Source: Armatimonadota bacterium
Lineage (GTDB): Bacteria > Armatimonadota > JAAZEB01
Reading direction: 5' to 3'
DNA length: 64,000 nucleotides
Assembly (NCBI GenBank): GCA_012512265.1
Contig: JAAZEM010000139.1
Location: forward strand, 1 to 64,000
The notes under the pieces were generated by a model, which saw nothing but the letters and a program-made list of their open reading frames with translations, made no database searches and was not told where the DNA came from. The position numbers were made by a program, and so were the translations under genes. Positions 51,160 to 59,933 of the stretch are shown in pieces. How positions within the stretch are numbered: position 1 is the stretch's first letter; each line of letters begins with the position of its first letter.

Positions 51160-51882
51160 CTACACTGGCTCGGGGAACATCTCTTTGAGCCGGGCGATGA
51201 GCTCCTGGGTACCTTTCTCGGCCAGGCTGAGCAGGGCATTCATCTCGGAGCGGGTGAAGGGCATGTGCTCGGCCGTTCCCTGTATTTCGATGAGCTTGCC
51301 GGAGGCGGTCATCACCACATTCATATCGACGGCGGCCTGCGAGTCTTCGGCGTAGTTGAGGTCGAGCATTGGCACGCCGCCGATGATCCCGACGCTCACG
51401 GCGGCCATCGGCTCGTACATCGCCAGGCGGGTGATCTGGCCGTTCTTTCGCAGGTGCGTGAGCGCGTCCATGAGCGCGACGTAGGCGCCCGTGACCGAAG
51501 CGGTGCGCGTGCCGCCATCGGCCTGAATCACGTCGCAGTCCAGCCAGATAGTGCGTTCGCCAATCGCCTTGAGGTCCACGGCGGCGCGGAGCGCCCGTCC
51601 GACAAGGCGCTGGATCTCGGAGGTGCGTCCGCTGCTCCGATCGCGGGTGTCGCGCGGGTTGCGCGTCGAGCAAGCGCGCGGGAGCATGCCATACTCGGCG
51701 CTGATCCAGCCGCTGCCGGTGTTGCGCAGGAAGAGGGGAACACGCTCTTCAATCGAAGCCGTGCAGATCACTCGCGTGTCGCCCACCTCGATCAGGCAGG
51801 AACCCTCGGCGTACTTATTGCAGTGGCGCGTGAACTTTACTGGGCGCATCTGGTCGGGCGCCCGCCCGTCAATTCTCGGCAT
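51160..51882 (-). CDS. rph: Ribonuclease PH
   Basis: 240 residues. It trims tRNA 3' ends phosphorolytically. Family motifs: [64 protein letters not shown] and [20 protein letters not shown]. Start ATG 51882 with GAAGGTGG upstream; it overlaps the end of murI by 14 nt, suggesting translational coupling. It is followed by rdgB after 9 nt. Confidence 0.95.
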   Translation of the reverse strand: MPRIDGRAPDQMRPVKFTRHCNKYAEGSCLIEVGDTRVICTASIEERVPLFLRNTGSGWISAEYGMLPRACSTRNPRDTRDRSSGRTSEIQRLVGRALRAAVDLKAIGERTIWLDCDVIQADGGTRTASVTGAYVALMDALTHLRKNGQITRLAMYEPMAAVSVGIIGGVPMLDLNYAEDSQAAVDMNVVMTASGKLIEIQGTAEHMPFTRSEMNALLSLAEKGTQELIARLKEMFPEPV

Positions 51883-52693
51883 CGAATATATCCACCTTCT
51901 CCACGAGGATCTCGCGGTGCAACAATCGGTGTGCGGCAGCCACGAACGCAGCCGGATCGCCACTCACCAAGAACCGATGTGTCGGCGGGTCGGGGGAGCG
52001 GCGGCGCAGCCCCTTCTCGTCCAGAAGCCGTTCCAGCGCCTGGACTAACGCCTCGGCCGGGTCGACCAGCACCACATTCGGGCCCACCACCTGCTGGATC
52101 GTGCCCGCGAGGTAGGGATAATGCGTGCAGCCCAGGACGAGCGTATCGATCCCCTGGGCGCTCAACGGCGCGATGTACTGCTGGATCGCGGCCAACGCCT
52201 CGGGACTATCGGTCGCTCCACTCTCGACGAGCGGCACGAACTCGGGGCACGCCTGTTGCACCACCTGAAGATCCTCCCGGACCGCCCGGAAGGCACGTTC
52301 GTAAGCGCCCGAGAGAACGGTTCCCTGGGTGGCAATCACGCCCACTTTGCCGTTACGCGCCACCGCCAGCGCGGCATGCACTCCATATTCCACCATCCCG
52401 AGCACGGGTACGGGAAGGTCCTCCTGGACGGCGTCGAATGCTGCCGACGTGGAGGTGTTGCACGCCATCACCACGATCTTGGCGCCCTGGGCGGCCAGAT
52501 ACCGCCCAATGCGGATGGCATAGTCGCGCACTTCCTCCAGGGGGCGTGGCCCATACGGCAGATGCGCCGTGTCGCCGAAGTACAGCACCGACTCCTCGGG
52601 GAGCCTCTGCAGGAGGTGTGCCACCACGGTCAGCCCGCCGACCCCAGAGTCGAACAGGCCAATAGGACCGTCGTCAGGATCTGCCGGGTTCAC
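51869..52693 (-). CDS. murI: Glutamate racemase
   Basis: 274 residues. It makes D-glutamate for peptidoglycan. The catalytic cysteines are C78 (ACNTSTS) and C189 (LGCTHYPYL); the N-terminal [10 protein letters not shown] is typical. The GTG start overlaps the stop of the GerM gene as GTGA. It sits within a leftward wall-biosynthesis operon: amidase, GerM, murI, rph, rdgB. Confidence 0.95.
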   Translation of the reverse strand: MNPADPDDGPIGLFDSGVGGLTVVAHLLQRLPEESVLYFGDTAHLPYGPRPLEEVRDYAIRIGRYLAAQGAKIVVMACNTSTSAAFDAVQEDLPVPVLGMVEYGVHAALAVARNGKVGVIATQGTVLSGAYERAFRAVREDLQVVQQACPEFVPLVESGATDSPEALAAIQQYIAPLSAQGIDTLVLGCTHYPYLAGTIQQVVGPNVVLVDPAEALVQALERLLDEKGLRRRSPDPPTHRFLVSGDPAAFVAAAHRLLHREILVEKVDIFDAEN

Positions 52694-53280
52694 CGCTGGT
52701 TCCCGTGGAATACGATGTCGTCGTTGCGCTGGAGCGGCTCATCGGCGGCCAGGTGCCCTCCGATGCTCTCCACCGGCTCGCCCTCAATCCGGATGCGCAC
52801 CGAGCCCGCGTTCCCCGCCTCCACCAAAGTATTCACGATGGAGTAGAGAACAACCTCTTCCCACTCGGCGCCTCCGTTGAAATTCTCTTGCAGTTCCCGG
52901 CTGAAGTTCGCGGTGATCACGCCGTCCTCCCGCTGGACGCCCAATACCCGCGTGCCATTCGGCAAGGTGGCAACGAGGCCGGCCTGTCGCTCCTCAGACG
53001 TCGGACCCGCGGCCAACGCCTCGAGAACGGCCTGCTCTGGAGACGCCGATGGCGCGACCGGACGTTGCACGGGCACCAAGACCCACCCCACGAACTCCGC
53101 GCTCGATACCTCGCGTGCGAAGTAGAGCGTGACCTCCTGCGAAGGCCCTTCGGGCGCATTCGCGGGCGGCGTCTCCGCCCGGGGCGGTTCCATCGGTGGC
53201 GTGCTGGTCCGACTCCACCACAGGAGCGCGCCCGCGGCGGCAATGAGCGCAAGGAGAGCAATCAGTGTGGTGCGGCGCAT
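52690..53280 (-). CDS. GerMN-domain membrane-anchored protein
   Basis: 196 residues. One N-terminal membrane segment (TLIALLALIAAAGALLWW), a Pro-rich linker, and a GerMN domain (VTLYFAREVSS, SPEQAVLEALAAGPTSEERQ, NFSRELQENFNGG). GerM-type domains are found in spore-cortex and lipoprotein LpqB-related proteins; here a wall-related role is likely, given the amidase one nucleotide upstream and murI downstream. No Cys follows the signal, so it is not a lipoprotein. The gene order gerM-rph-rdgB matches Bacillus. No sporulation genes are seen. Confidence 0.88.
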   Translation of the reverse strand: MRRTTLIALLALIAAAGALLWWSRTSTPPMEPPRAETPPANAPEGPSQEVTLYFAREVSSAEFVGWVLVPVQRPVAPSASPEQAVLEALAAGPTSEERQAGLVATLPNGTRVLGVQREDGVITANFSRELQENFNGGAEWEEVVLYSIVNTLVEAGNAGSVRIRIEGEPVESIGGHLAADEPLQRNDDIVFHGNQR

Positions 53281-53281
53281 C

Positions 53282-55012
53282 TCAGTGCTGCTCCTCTCCA
53301 GCGAGCGATACGGTTAGCTCAATCGCGCCGACTTCGCTCTCCTCCGCCTGCGGGCTCCCTGCGTTGCGGCTATCGAGCGCCGCCTCACCGCCCATGTACT
53401 TGACAATGCCGTTGAAGATGGCCTTGGCCACCCGCTGCCGGTATTCGGGCAATCCCAGCAATCGATCCTCTTCGCGATGGTTCATATACCCAATTTCCAG
53501 GAGGACGGAAGGCATTTTCGTCTCGCGGGTGACGACGAGTCCCGGGCGCTTGCGTACCCGGCGGTCAGGCGCGCCCAGTTCCTTGACGAGCTGTTGGTGG
53601 AGGGTGCGCGCGAGCCGGTAACTGCGGTCGTGACCGTAGTACGTCTCGATGCCGCGGGCGCTGTTGGGCCGTCCATTGGAGTTAGCATGAATGCTGATGA
53701 AGATGTGCGCTCCCTTGGCGTTGGCCATTGCCGGCCGGGCGTGGAGACTGACGGTGTCGTCTCCGAAGCGCGTCATCATCGGGCGTGCCTTGGCCTGTTC
53801 CAGCATCTTGTAGAGGCGGAGGGCCACATCCAGGTTGATATCCTGCTCGCGCCTTCCCGAAAGCCCGGTGGTGCCGTGCAGGCTGCCGCCGTGGCCCGGA
53901 TCCAGCATGACCTTCAGCCCCTGGATGCCGCGGACCGGCTCCAGACCGAGGGCGCTGCGCAGGATGAGCACCAGGGTGCCCGGATCGGCTCCCTTACTCA
54001 GAGTGTACTCCACTTCCTCGGCCAGATCCACCACCACGCGCGAGATTCTCTCCGTAAACTGGCCCAGGCGCACGCCCTGCACGAGCGGGGTCTCCGGTGG
54101 AACGTCGGGTTGCGGCGCGCGCAGCGTCGTATTCGGAATATCCAGCGCTAGGCGAGGCGGAGACGAGAGGGGGTGAACGCTGCCATCGACCGGGGCAGTG
54201 GTGCGCACCACGATTCGCGTGCTTTTCTCATCCACGGGCTCTACTTGAACGCCCACGACTTCCCAGGCCGCCCCTTCGGAATCGGGAGAGTCGAGGAGTT
54301 GGTCGAGCAGGGTACACGCCTCTGGGGTGGGCGCCTCGGGTACTCCCATGCGCAGCCGGATTTGCGTGGTCTCCAGACCGCTGAGGACGCGGTATTGCGG
54401 CCGGCCCTCCACATCGACCACAATGCGCACCATCGGCGGCTCGTAGGAGTATTGAGCCGCGCGGATGCGCGTGATCTCCCCCTGGCCAATCGGTATGGTC
54501 GTCGACTCGGTGAAGAGCTGTGCGTTGGGTACCTCGATCAGCAGCCGCCACGGATCGGAGACGACCGACACTTTTGGGGTGACCGGGTAGCCGGCGGTGA
54601 TGCGCAGCGTCAACATCCGGTCAAACACCTCCGGGCGGATCGAATCGATGCGCGGAGCGATGTAAAGCTTTTGCGTCTTCTCAACCCACCGGGCGCCGAG
54701 ACGAATGCCCGTACATGCCGGCACGATGGGGTAGTAGATCATTCCCTGATGCATGACGAAGGGCACGCGCGCTTCTGCTTCCCCCATGCCGCGGAGGACG
54801 ACCTTTCCGTCTTCAGTTCGGACCAGCACGGACAGCCCTTCGTAGTGGAAGGAGACAGGCACGTAGACCTGCCCGTCTATCACCGCCGGCGATGGGGTGC
54901 AGGGAACCTCCCGGCCGCCGATGTAGATGTGAGGCGATGGCGCGGCCAGAAGCGGCCCACCCGCCAGGAGGATGATGCAGAGCAACGCGAGACGAATTGG
55001 TAGACGTGGAAT
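53282..55012 (-). CDS. N-acetylmuramoyl-L-alanine amidase with AMIN domains, probable ATT start
   Basis: About 576 residues. Signal peptide, a copper-amine-oxidase-N-like segment (about 25-125), two AMIN-like beta domains (about 130-370), then an Amidase_3 zinc domain: H374 in LDPGHGG, Glu in RREQDINL, His in FISIHANSNG and Glu in LLEIGYMNH. It cleaves the stem peptide from MurNAc. The only ATG/GTG/TTG available is TTG at 54985, which lacks a ribosome site and removes the basic end of the signal peptide. In the same frame ATT at 55012-55010 lies 8 nt after a perfect TAAGGAGGTG and gives PRLPIRLALLCIILLAGG. An in-frame TAA just before excludes longer forms. Confidence 0.85.
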   Translation of the reverse strand: MPRLPIRLALLCIILLAGGPLLAAPSPHIYIGGREVPCTPSPAVIDGQVYVPVSFHYEGLSVLVRTEDGKVVLRGMGEAEARVPFVMHQGMIYYPIVPACTGIRLGARWVEKTQKLYIAPRIDSIRPEVFDRMLTLRITAGYPVTPKVSVVSDPWRLLIEVPNAQLFTESTTIPIGQGEITRIRAAQYSYEPPMVRIVVDVEGRPQYRVLSGLETTQIRLRMGVPEAPTPEACTLLDQLLDSPDSEGAAWEVVGVQVEPVDEKSTRIVVRTTAPVDGSVHPLSSPPRLALDIPNTTLRAPQPDVPPETPLVQGVRLGQFTERISRVVVDLAEEVEYTLSKGADPGTLVLILRSALGLEPVRGIQGLKVMLDPGHGGSLHGTTGLSGRREQDINLDVALRLYKMLEQAKARPMMTRFGDDTVSLHARPAMANAKGAHIFISIHANSNGRPNSARGIETYYGHDRSYRLARTLHQQLVKELGAPDRRVRKRPGLVVTRETKMPSVLLEIGYMNHREEDRLLGLPEYRQRVAKAIFNGIVKYMGGEAALDSRNAGSPQAEESEVGAIELTVSLAGEEQH

Positions 55013-55021
55013 CGTGACGGC

Positions 55022-55030
55022 ACCTCCTTA
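55022..55030 (-). promoter_or_regulatory. Perfect Shine-Dalgarno that fixes the amidase start
   Basis: TAAGGAGGT(G) on the minus strand is fully complementary to the usual 16S 3' end. It lies 8 nt before the ATT codon at 55012 and 36 nt before the nearest TTG. Confidence 0.8.
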
Positions 55031-55065
55031 CACAAACGGTGACTCCTGTGACGAGCCTCCGGCCG

Positions 55066-55093
55066 ATATTGTTCGATAAGGGAGCAGAGTCAA
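55066..55093 (-). promoter_or_regulatory. Probable promoter of the amidase operon
   Basis: Minus strand TTGACT (55093-55088), a 16-nt spacer, CAATAT (55071-55066). The leader would be about 50 nt. Confidence 0.5.
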
Positions 55094-55393
55094 TGCCTCT
55101 GCGCGTGTTCTGGTATGAAGGTACCGCCTCCGCGAGTGCCCAAAGTGAATTCAAAAGGAAGATGATCGCGGTAAGGGCAGCGGCATGATATGATTCAGAG
55201 AAAGAATGTAATGGTCCACGCTGGCGATGCACGTGGAAGAGGAGGCGCTAGGGCAGGGAAGAACGGCAGGCAAGCCGCGAGAAGCTCATCGCTCCTAATG
55301 GCCGCCAGCTGCCCCGTCGGCATGCCGTCTCGGTGACGGGGAACGCACCCGCACAGCGGCAGACCAGCCCCTCGCGCCTTGATGCGTTGTCTT
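55094..55393. other. 300-nt gap between amidase promoter and tmRNA
   Basis: No gene seen. CCCCGTC and GACGGGG (about 55314-55342) can pair and might end the tmRNA transcript, though no T-run follows. Confidence 0.35.
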
Positions 55394-55742
55394 TGGTGGA
55401 GGCGGGCGGAGTTGAACCGCCGTCCAAAGGGAGATCGGCAGAGACCCCTACGAGCGTAGTCTGCGTTTTTCGTTTCGCCCCATCGGCTCCCGCAGACGGG
55501 ATCCTCCGGCGCTAGGTCGCTAAATGTCCCTGGCAGCCCGCGTACCCTGACACGCCAGGTAATCCGGCTTTGGTAACACCCAGTACCGATCCCGCCGGAT
55601 GGGGATCGGCCGGATGGCTGCCCTTAGGCAGCGAGTGCGAGTTGATTCTCGGCGTTTGTTTGTTTGCCGCTTTTTACGAGGCCAGCGGCGCCTCGGCTCG
55701 CATTCTCTGTCTCTCTCGCCCCTGTCGAAACCCGTCGCCCCC
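55394..55742 (-). ncRNA. ssrA: Transfer-messenger RNA (tmRNA)
   Basis: 349 nt. The 5' end GGGGGCGACGGGTTTCGACAG and 3' end GGTTCAACTCCGCCCGCC, TCCACCA form the tRNA-like domain with encoded CCA. The tag frame at 55668-55624 begins after GTAAAAAGC and encodes GKQTNAENQLALAA followed by TAA. The ALAA end is the standard proteolysis signal, and the Gly start resembles that of Bacillus. It rescues stalled ribosomes. Confidence 0.96.
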
Positions 55743-55779
55743 ACGAATCGAATTGGCAACGGACCAAACTCGCATCCTC

Positions 55780-55808
55780 ATTATACCATACGAGGCCATG
55801 TGACGCAA
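55780..55808 (-). promoter_or_regulatory. Promoter of ssrA
   Basis: Minus strand TTGCGT (55808-55803), a 17-nt spacer, TATAAT (55785-55780). The transcript would start about 30 nt before the mature 5' end. Confidence 0.8.
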
Positions 55809-55946
55809 ACAGTGATAACGCGATTCTGAGCTTTCCCGTCGTCCGGCCCCTCCAGAGAGACTCTCGCACTCACTCGGGTCGCGAACCGGGGCGAGACGGC
55901 CCAGGGGAAGGTCAGGACGCTGCGGGTGAGGTGGCCTGCTGGCCGG

Positions 55947-57158
55947 CTAGAGGGCGTCCGTGACGCGGAGCAATGAGAGCGAGCCATCGGCGCAGTGGAC
56001 GAGGATGGAGAGCCCATCCGCCGAGGCGCAGGTGCGTACGATGGGATGTGCCATCTTGTGCCGCCAAAGGAGCTGTCCGGTGGGGCCGAAGAAGAAGATG
56101 CTCCGCTTCCCATCGTGGGTGGCCACGAAGGAGCCGTCGCCGGCAATGCAGACGAGGCGCGGGTCATAGAGCGGGCCGCCGTGCTGCCAGAGCTGGTCAG
56201 GGACGCTGGAGCCCGCGCTGCTCGTTCTGAAGAGCACCACCTTCCGCTCGTAGGTGGGTTCCGGGCTGGTGGAAACACTCTTGGTATAGGTTACCGCCGC
56301 CCACTTGCCATCGGTAGAGAGCGCCACCCGGGGATGTGAGGCGCGCAGTTTGGCGCCCCACTGCTGGCGACCACTGCGGCTGAGAACGACGAAGCGGCTG
56401 GTGTAGCTGCCCGAGCGAGCATCCTTGGGCATCGTGGCGCACGCCAGAAACTGCCCATCCGGACTCGCGAAGATCTGCGCATCGCCCTTGGGATCACTGT
56501 TCGGCGCCTTCCAGAGGAAAACGCCCGCCGGCGTGTAGGCCCACACGCTGGGCGGATCGGCGGTGGCGACGAGCACGAGCGCCCCGTCGGGGGTGACATA
56601 GGTGCCGGTGGGATTGCCCACGCTGCGCCAGCGCCGGAAGCTGGGCGCCTCATCCAGCTGGTACGAATAGACGTAGCCATCGGCGGTAACGCACGCGGCG
56701 CGCTGGCCAGATTGGGCGACTGCCACGTCCAGAATCGCCGTGCCGGGATCGTGCCGCCAGAGTACCGAGCCATCGAGACGCATGAAAACGACCTCGGTAT
56801 GGGATGCGTTGGCACGCGCGTAGGCAACGACGCGTTGGCCCTCGGGGGTGAAAGCGAAGGCGTCCGCGCCGGGAACCGAAACGTCCGTGAGGGGGTGGCC
56901 GGTCGCATCCAGGATGCGAATCTGGCCCGCCGGGCCGATGATGCCGATGTGGTTTGCCGAAGCATCCAGGGCGATCTCGGAGGCGTGATCCGCGCGCACA
57001 GTGCAAAGCGGGCGCAGGAACGCCCCGGCCTGCCCATTGGCTGCCGGGAGCGTTCCTGCCTGCCAGCGCGTCAGATCAGTCTGCCACCAGATGCCCGCCC
57101 AGGTTGCCAGGGCGCTGATCGTGAACCATTTGAGGGCGCCACCGAGATGCACCGCCAT
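55947..57158 (-). CDS. Membrane-anchored beta-propeller (PQQ/WD40-like) protein
   Basis: 403 residues. One N-terminal membrane segment (LKWFTISALATWAGIWW), then about seven repeats such as IRILDATGHPLTDVSVPG, VFMRLDGSVLWRHDPG, VWAYTPAGVFLWKAPN, IFFFGPTGQLLWRH. These D-G-x-x-x-W units are those of quinoprotein/WD40-like propellers, with no PQQ ligand evident. The function is unknown, perhaps scaffold or sensor. Its ATG directly abuts the pdxT stop, so it is translated from the pdxS-pdxT transcript. A link to vitamin B6 synthesis is unexpected. Confidence 0.75.
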   Translation of the reverse strand: MAVHLGGALKWFTISALATWAGIWWQTDLTRWQAGTLPAANGQAGAFLRPLCTVRADHASEIALDASANHIGIIGPAGQIRILDATGHPLTDVSVPGADAFAFTPEGQRVVAYARANASHTEVVFMRLDGSVLWRHDPGTAILDVAVAQSGQRAACVTADGYVYSYQLDEAPSFRRWRSVGNPTGTYVTPDGALVLVATADPPSVWAYTPAGVFLWKAPNSDPKGDAQIFASPDGQFLACATMPKDARSGSYTSRFVVLSRSGRQQWGAKLRASHPRVALSTDGKWAAVTYTKSVSTSPEPTYERKVVLFRTSSAGSSVPDQLWQHGGPLYDPRLVCIAGDGSFVATHDGKRSIFFFGPTGQLLWRHKMAHPIVRTCASADGLSILVHCADGSLSLLRVTDAL

Positions 57159-57734
57159 CTATCTGCTACCGGCGATGAGGTCGAGGAAGAACTGGTGGAT
57201 GCGCCGATCACTCGTCAGCTCCGGGTGAAAGGCAGCCCCCAGGATATTCTTCTGTCGGGCCAACACAACCCGACCCTCGAAGGTGGCCAGGACTTCGACG
57301 TTCTCGCCCACGCGCGTGATGTAGGGCGCGCGGATGAAGACCGCGCGGACGGGTGGCGGCGCGAAGCCCGCCACCTCCAGGTCACATTCGAAGGAGTCGA
57401 CCTGCCGCCCGAAGGCGTTGCGGCGCACGGTCACATCCATGAGGCCGAGGCAGGGCTGATCGCTCCCCTCGATCTCGCGCGCTATGAGGATAAGCCCCAT
57501 GCAGGTGCCGAAAACCGGCATTCCGCGGGCGACGCGCTCGCGGATCGCCGCATCCAGGCCGTAGCGGGCCATCAGCTTGCCCACGGTAGTGCTTTCGCCA
57601 CCCGGGATGATCAGGCCATCCGTTGCCGCCAACTCCTCGACAGTGCGCACTTCGCTGCCCTGGACGCCGCAGTGCGCCAGCATGGCGAGGTGCTCGCGGA
57701 AGTTTCCCTGCAGGGCGAGAACGCCGATTCTCAC
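57159..57734 (-). CDS. pdxT: Pyridoxal 5'-phosphate synthase glutaminase subunit
   Basis: 191 residues of class I glutamine amidotransferase type. Triad C78 (GTCMGL), H170 and E172 (FHPELTSD); GNFREHLAML and PGGESTT are typical of PdxT. It provides ammonia to PdxS. It starts at GTG on the base after the pdxS stop, so translation is coupled. Complete. Confidence 0.96.
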   Translation of the reverse strand: MRIGVLALQGNFREHLAMLAHCGVQGSEVRTVEELAATDGLIIPGGESTTVGKLMARYGLDAAIRERVARGMPVFGTCMGLILIAREIEGSDQPCLGLMDVTVRRNAFGRQVDSFECDLEVAGFAPPPVRAVFIRAPYITRVGENVEVLATFEGRVVLARQKNILGAAFHPELTSDRRIHQFFLDLIAGSR

Positions 57735-58640
57735 TTACCACCCCCGGGTCGCGAGCTGATCCTTCTCGTCGAGCTGGCGCACGTCGATGCCGGACATCGC
57801 GCGGCCGAGGCCCTCGGAGACCTTCGCCAGGATATCGGGGCGGCGGAAATTCGTGACCGCATCCACGATCGCCTTCGCGCGCGGCGCGGGATCGTCGCTC
57901 TTGAAGATGCCCGAGCCGACGAAGACCGCCTCGGCGCCCAGCTGCATCACGAGCGCAGCGTCGGCGGGGGTCGCCACGCCGCCCGCGGAGAAGTTGGGCA
58001 CCGGCAGCTTGCCATGCTCGTGGATATAGCGCACCAGATCATAGGGCGCTCCGAGGCTCTTGGCCTCGGCCATCAGCTCATCTTCCCGCAGCGTCTGAAT
58101 GCGGCGGATACCGGACATGATGGCGCGCATGTGGCGCACGGCCTCGACGATATTGCCGCTGCCGGCCTCGCCCTTGGTGCGAATCATCGCCGCGCCCTCG
58201 CCGATGCGGCGCAGAGCCTCGCCCAGGTCGCGCGCGCCGCAGACGAAAGGCACCTTGAAGGCAAACTTGTCTACGTGGAACTGCTCATCCGCAGGGGTGA
58301 GCACTTCGCTCTCATCAATGAAATCGACGCCGATCGCCTCCAGGATCTGCGCCTCGACGAAGTGGCCGATGCGGCACTTCGCCATCACGGGGATCGAGAC
58401 GGCGTCCATGATCTTCTTGATGACCAACGGGTCGCTCATGCGGGCCACGCCGCCTTCGCGACGGATATCGGCAGGAACGCGCTCCAGCGCCATGACCGCC
58501 ACGGCACCGGCCTCTTCCGCGATCTTCGCCTGCTCCGGCGTGGTGACATCCATGATCACGCCGCCGCGCAGCATCTCGGCCAACCCCACCTTGGTGCGCC
58601 AGGTGGATTTCTCTGGCAAAGCAGCATTGCTATCGGACAT
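57735..58640 (-). CDS. pdxS: Pyridoxal 5'-phosphate synthase lyase subunit
   Basis: 301 residues, (beta/alpha)8 barrel. It makes PLP from ribose 5-phosphate, glyceraldehyde 3-phosphate and ammonia. K88 in [10 protein letters not shown] is the Schiff-base lysine; [20 protein letters not shown] and [16 protein letters not shown] are diagnostic. First gene of pdxS-pdxT-propeller. The product supplies PLP, which the three transsulfuration enzymes earlier in the window need. Confidence 0.97.
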   Translation of the reverse strand: MSDSNAALPEKSTWRTKVGLAEMLRGGVIMDVTTPEQAKIAEEAGAVAVMALERVPADIRREGGVARMSDPLVIKKIMDAVSIPVMAKCRIGHFVEAQILEAIGVDFIDESEVLTPADEQFHVDKFAFKVPFVCGARDLGEALRRIGEGAAMIRTKGEAGSGNIVEAVRHMRAIMSGIRRIQTLREDELMAEAKSLGAPYDLVRYIHEHGKLPVPNFSAGGVATPADAALVMQLGAEAVFVGSGIFKSDDPAPRAKAIVDAVTNFRRPDILAKVSEGLGRAMSGIDVRQLDEKDQLATRGW

Positions 58641-58771
58641 TGGTTGCTAACCCTCCCTGATTAGGAACACACAAGCATTGATTTGGGAAATAGGGGAGAC
58701 ACGCGACGAGGTGCCAGGCATCCCCCTTTCCGTATTTCAATGGCCCTACGATACCACACCCTGCCCGGCGC

Positions 58772-59368
58772 TCAGATCTCGCGCCGCCATTCCAGCGCCT
58801 GGATCAGCGTTGCCTGATCCGCGTAATCAAGGTCGCCGCCGACAGGCAGCCCGTGGGCGATGCGCGTGACGCGGATGCCCATAGGCTTGATCAACCGGGC
58901 GAGATAGAGCGCCGTGGCATCCCCCTCCACCGTTGGATTTGTCGCCAGGATCACCTCCTTCACCTGGCCATCCTCGAGGCGGCGGATCAACTCGCGGATC
59001 TTCAACAGCTCCGGGCCGATGCCATCCATCGGCGAAATCACGCCCTGCAACACGTGGTAGACACCCTTATACTCGTTCGTCTTCTCCATCGCCACCAGGT
59101 CGCGCGTCTCTGCCACCACGCAGAGCAGAGAGCGGTCGCGCCGGGGATCCCGGTCGATGGCGCAGATCTCCTCGTCGGTGAAGTTGAAGCAGACGGGACA
59201 AAGGCGGATGCGCTCTTTCACTTCCAGGATCGCCTCTGCGAGGGCGGCGGCATCCTCGCGCGGGTGGCTCAGTATCCAAAACGCCATGCGCTGCGCGGAT
59301 TTCGGGCCAACGCCCGGGAGGCGCTCTAGCTGCCCGATCAACCGCGCCAGTGATTTCGCGTACTCCAT
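58772..59368 (-). CDS. recR: Recombination mediator RecR
   Basis: 198 residues. Helix-hairpin-helix [15 protein letters not shown], zinc finger C57-x2-C60-x8-C69, Toprim domain with [15 protein letters not shown] and [13 protein letters not shown]. The fourth zinc ligand, Cys in most RecR (C-x-I-C), is D72 here (CAID). Third gene in the dnaX-ybaB-recR order common in bacteria. It acts with RecF/RecO in gap repair. Confidence 0.95.
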   Translation of the reverse strand: MEYAKSLARLIGQLERLPGVGPKSAQRMAFWILSHPREDAAALAEAILEVKERIRLCPVCFNFTDEEICAIDRDPRRDRSLLCVVAETRDLVAMEKTNEYKGVYHVLQGVISPMDGIGPELLKIRELIRRLEDGQVKEVILATNPTVEGDATALYLARLIKPMGIRVTRIAHGLPVGGDLDYADQATLIQALEWRREI

Positions 59369-59397
59369 CCGTCCCCCCCTCGCTTGTCTGTCGCGCC

Positions 59398-59760
59398 CTA
59401 GAAGGAGAGGCCGGGGATCTTCGGGAGGCCGGACATGAGCGAGCCGAGCTTCTCCTCGCGCACCTTTTGGGCCTTGGCGAGCGCGTCGCGAACGGCGGCC
59501 ACCACCATATCCTCCAGCATCTCGACATCGTCGGGGTCGACGGCATCCGGGTCGATCTTGACCGCGACGAGATCGCCAGTGCCGGTCACCGTGGCGTTGA
59601 CGACGCCGCCGCCGGCGCTACCCTGGACCTGCATCTCCTCGAGCTCGGCCATCAGGCGCTCCTGTTCCTCCTGGAACTTCTGCACCTGCTTCATAATCAT
59701 GCCCTGCATGCCGCCGCCACCGAGCCCGCCCAGCCCGCCGAAACCACCCTTTCTAGACAT
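59398..59760 (-). CDS. YbaB/EbfC nucleoid-associated protein
   Basis: 120 residues. A Gly-rich start ([13 protein letters not shown]) is followed by the YbaB core: [20 protein letters not shown] coiled helix and [20 protein letters not shown]. It forms dimers that bind DNA. It lies between dnaX and recR as in many bacteria. The Gly-rich N-terminus is longer than in E. coli. Confidence 0.93.
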   Translation of the reverse strand: MSRKGGFGGLGGLGGGGMQGMIMKQVQKFQEEQERLMAELEEMQVQGSAGGGVVNATVTGTGDLVAVKIDPDAVDPDDVEMLEDMVVAAVRDALAKAQKVREEKLGSLMSGLPKIPGLSF

Positions 59761-59933
59761 CGGTTCCTCCCCTCCGGTTGCTCTCTACTGGATGTTCAAG
59801 GTGGCTGGGTTGGCTCGCGGCCCAACAGCCTCGCGCGGCTCGCCAAACCTTGAACCGAAGGGGAATGCACGATTGCGCGGGCAAAACGGGCGCGCGGAGC
59901 GCCTCCTCGTGCCCACTCAACCGGCCCATTCCC

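Noticed and set aside
50464..52665. A 733-codon plus-strand frame
   Set aside because: It lies opposite rdgB, rph and murI, which are strongly conserved. It is a shadow frame.
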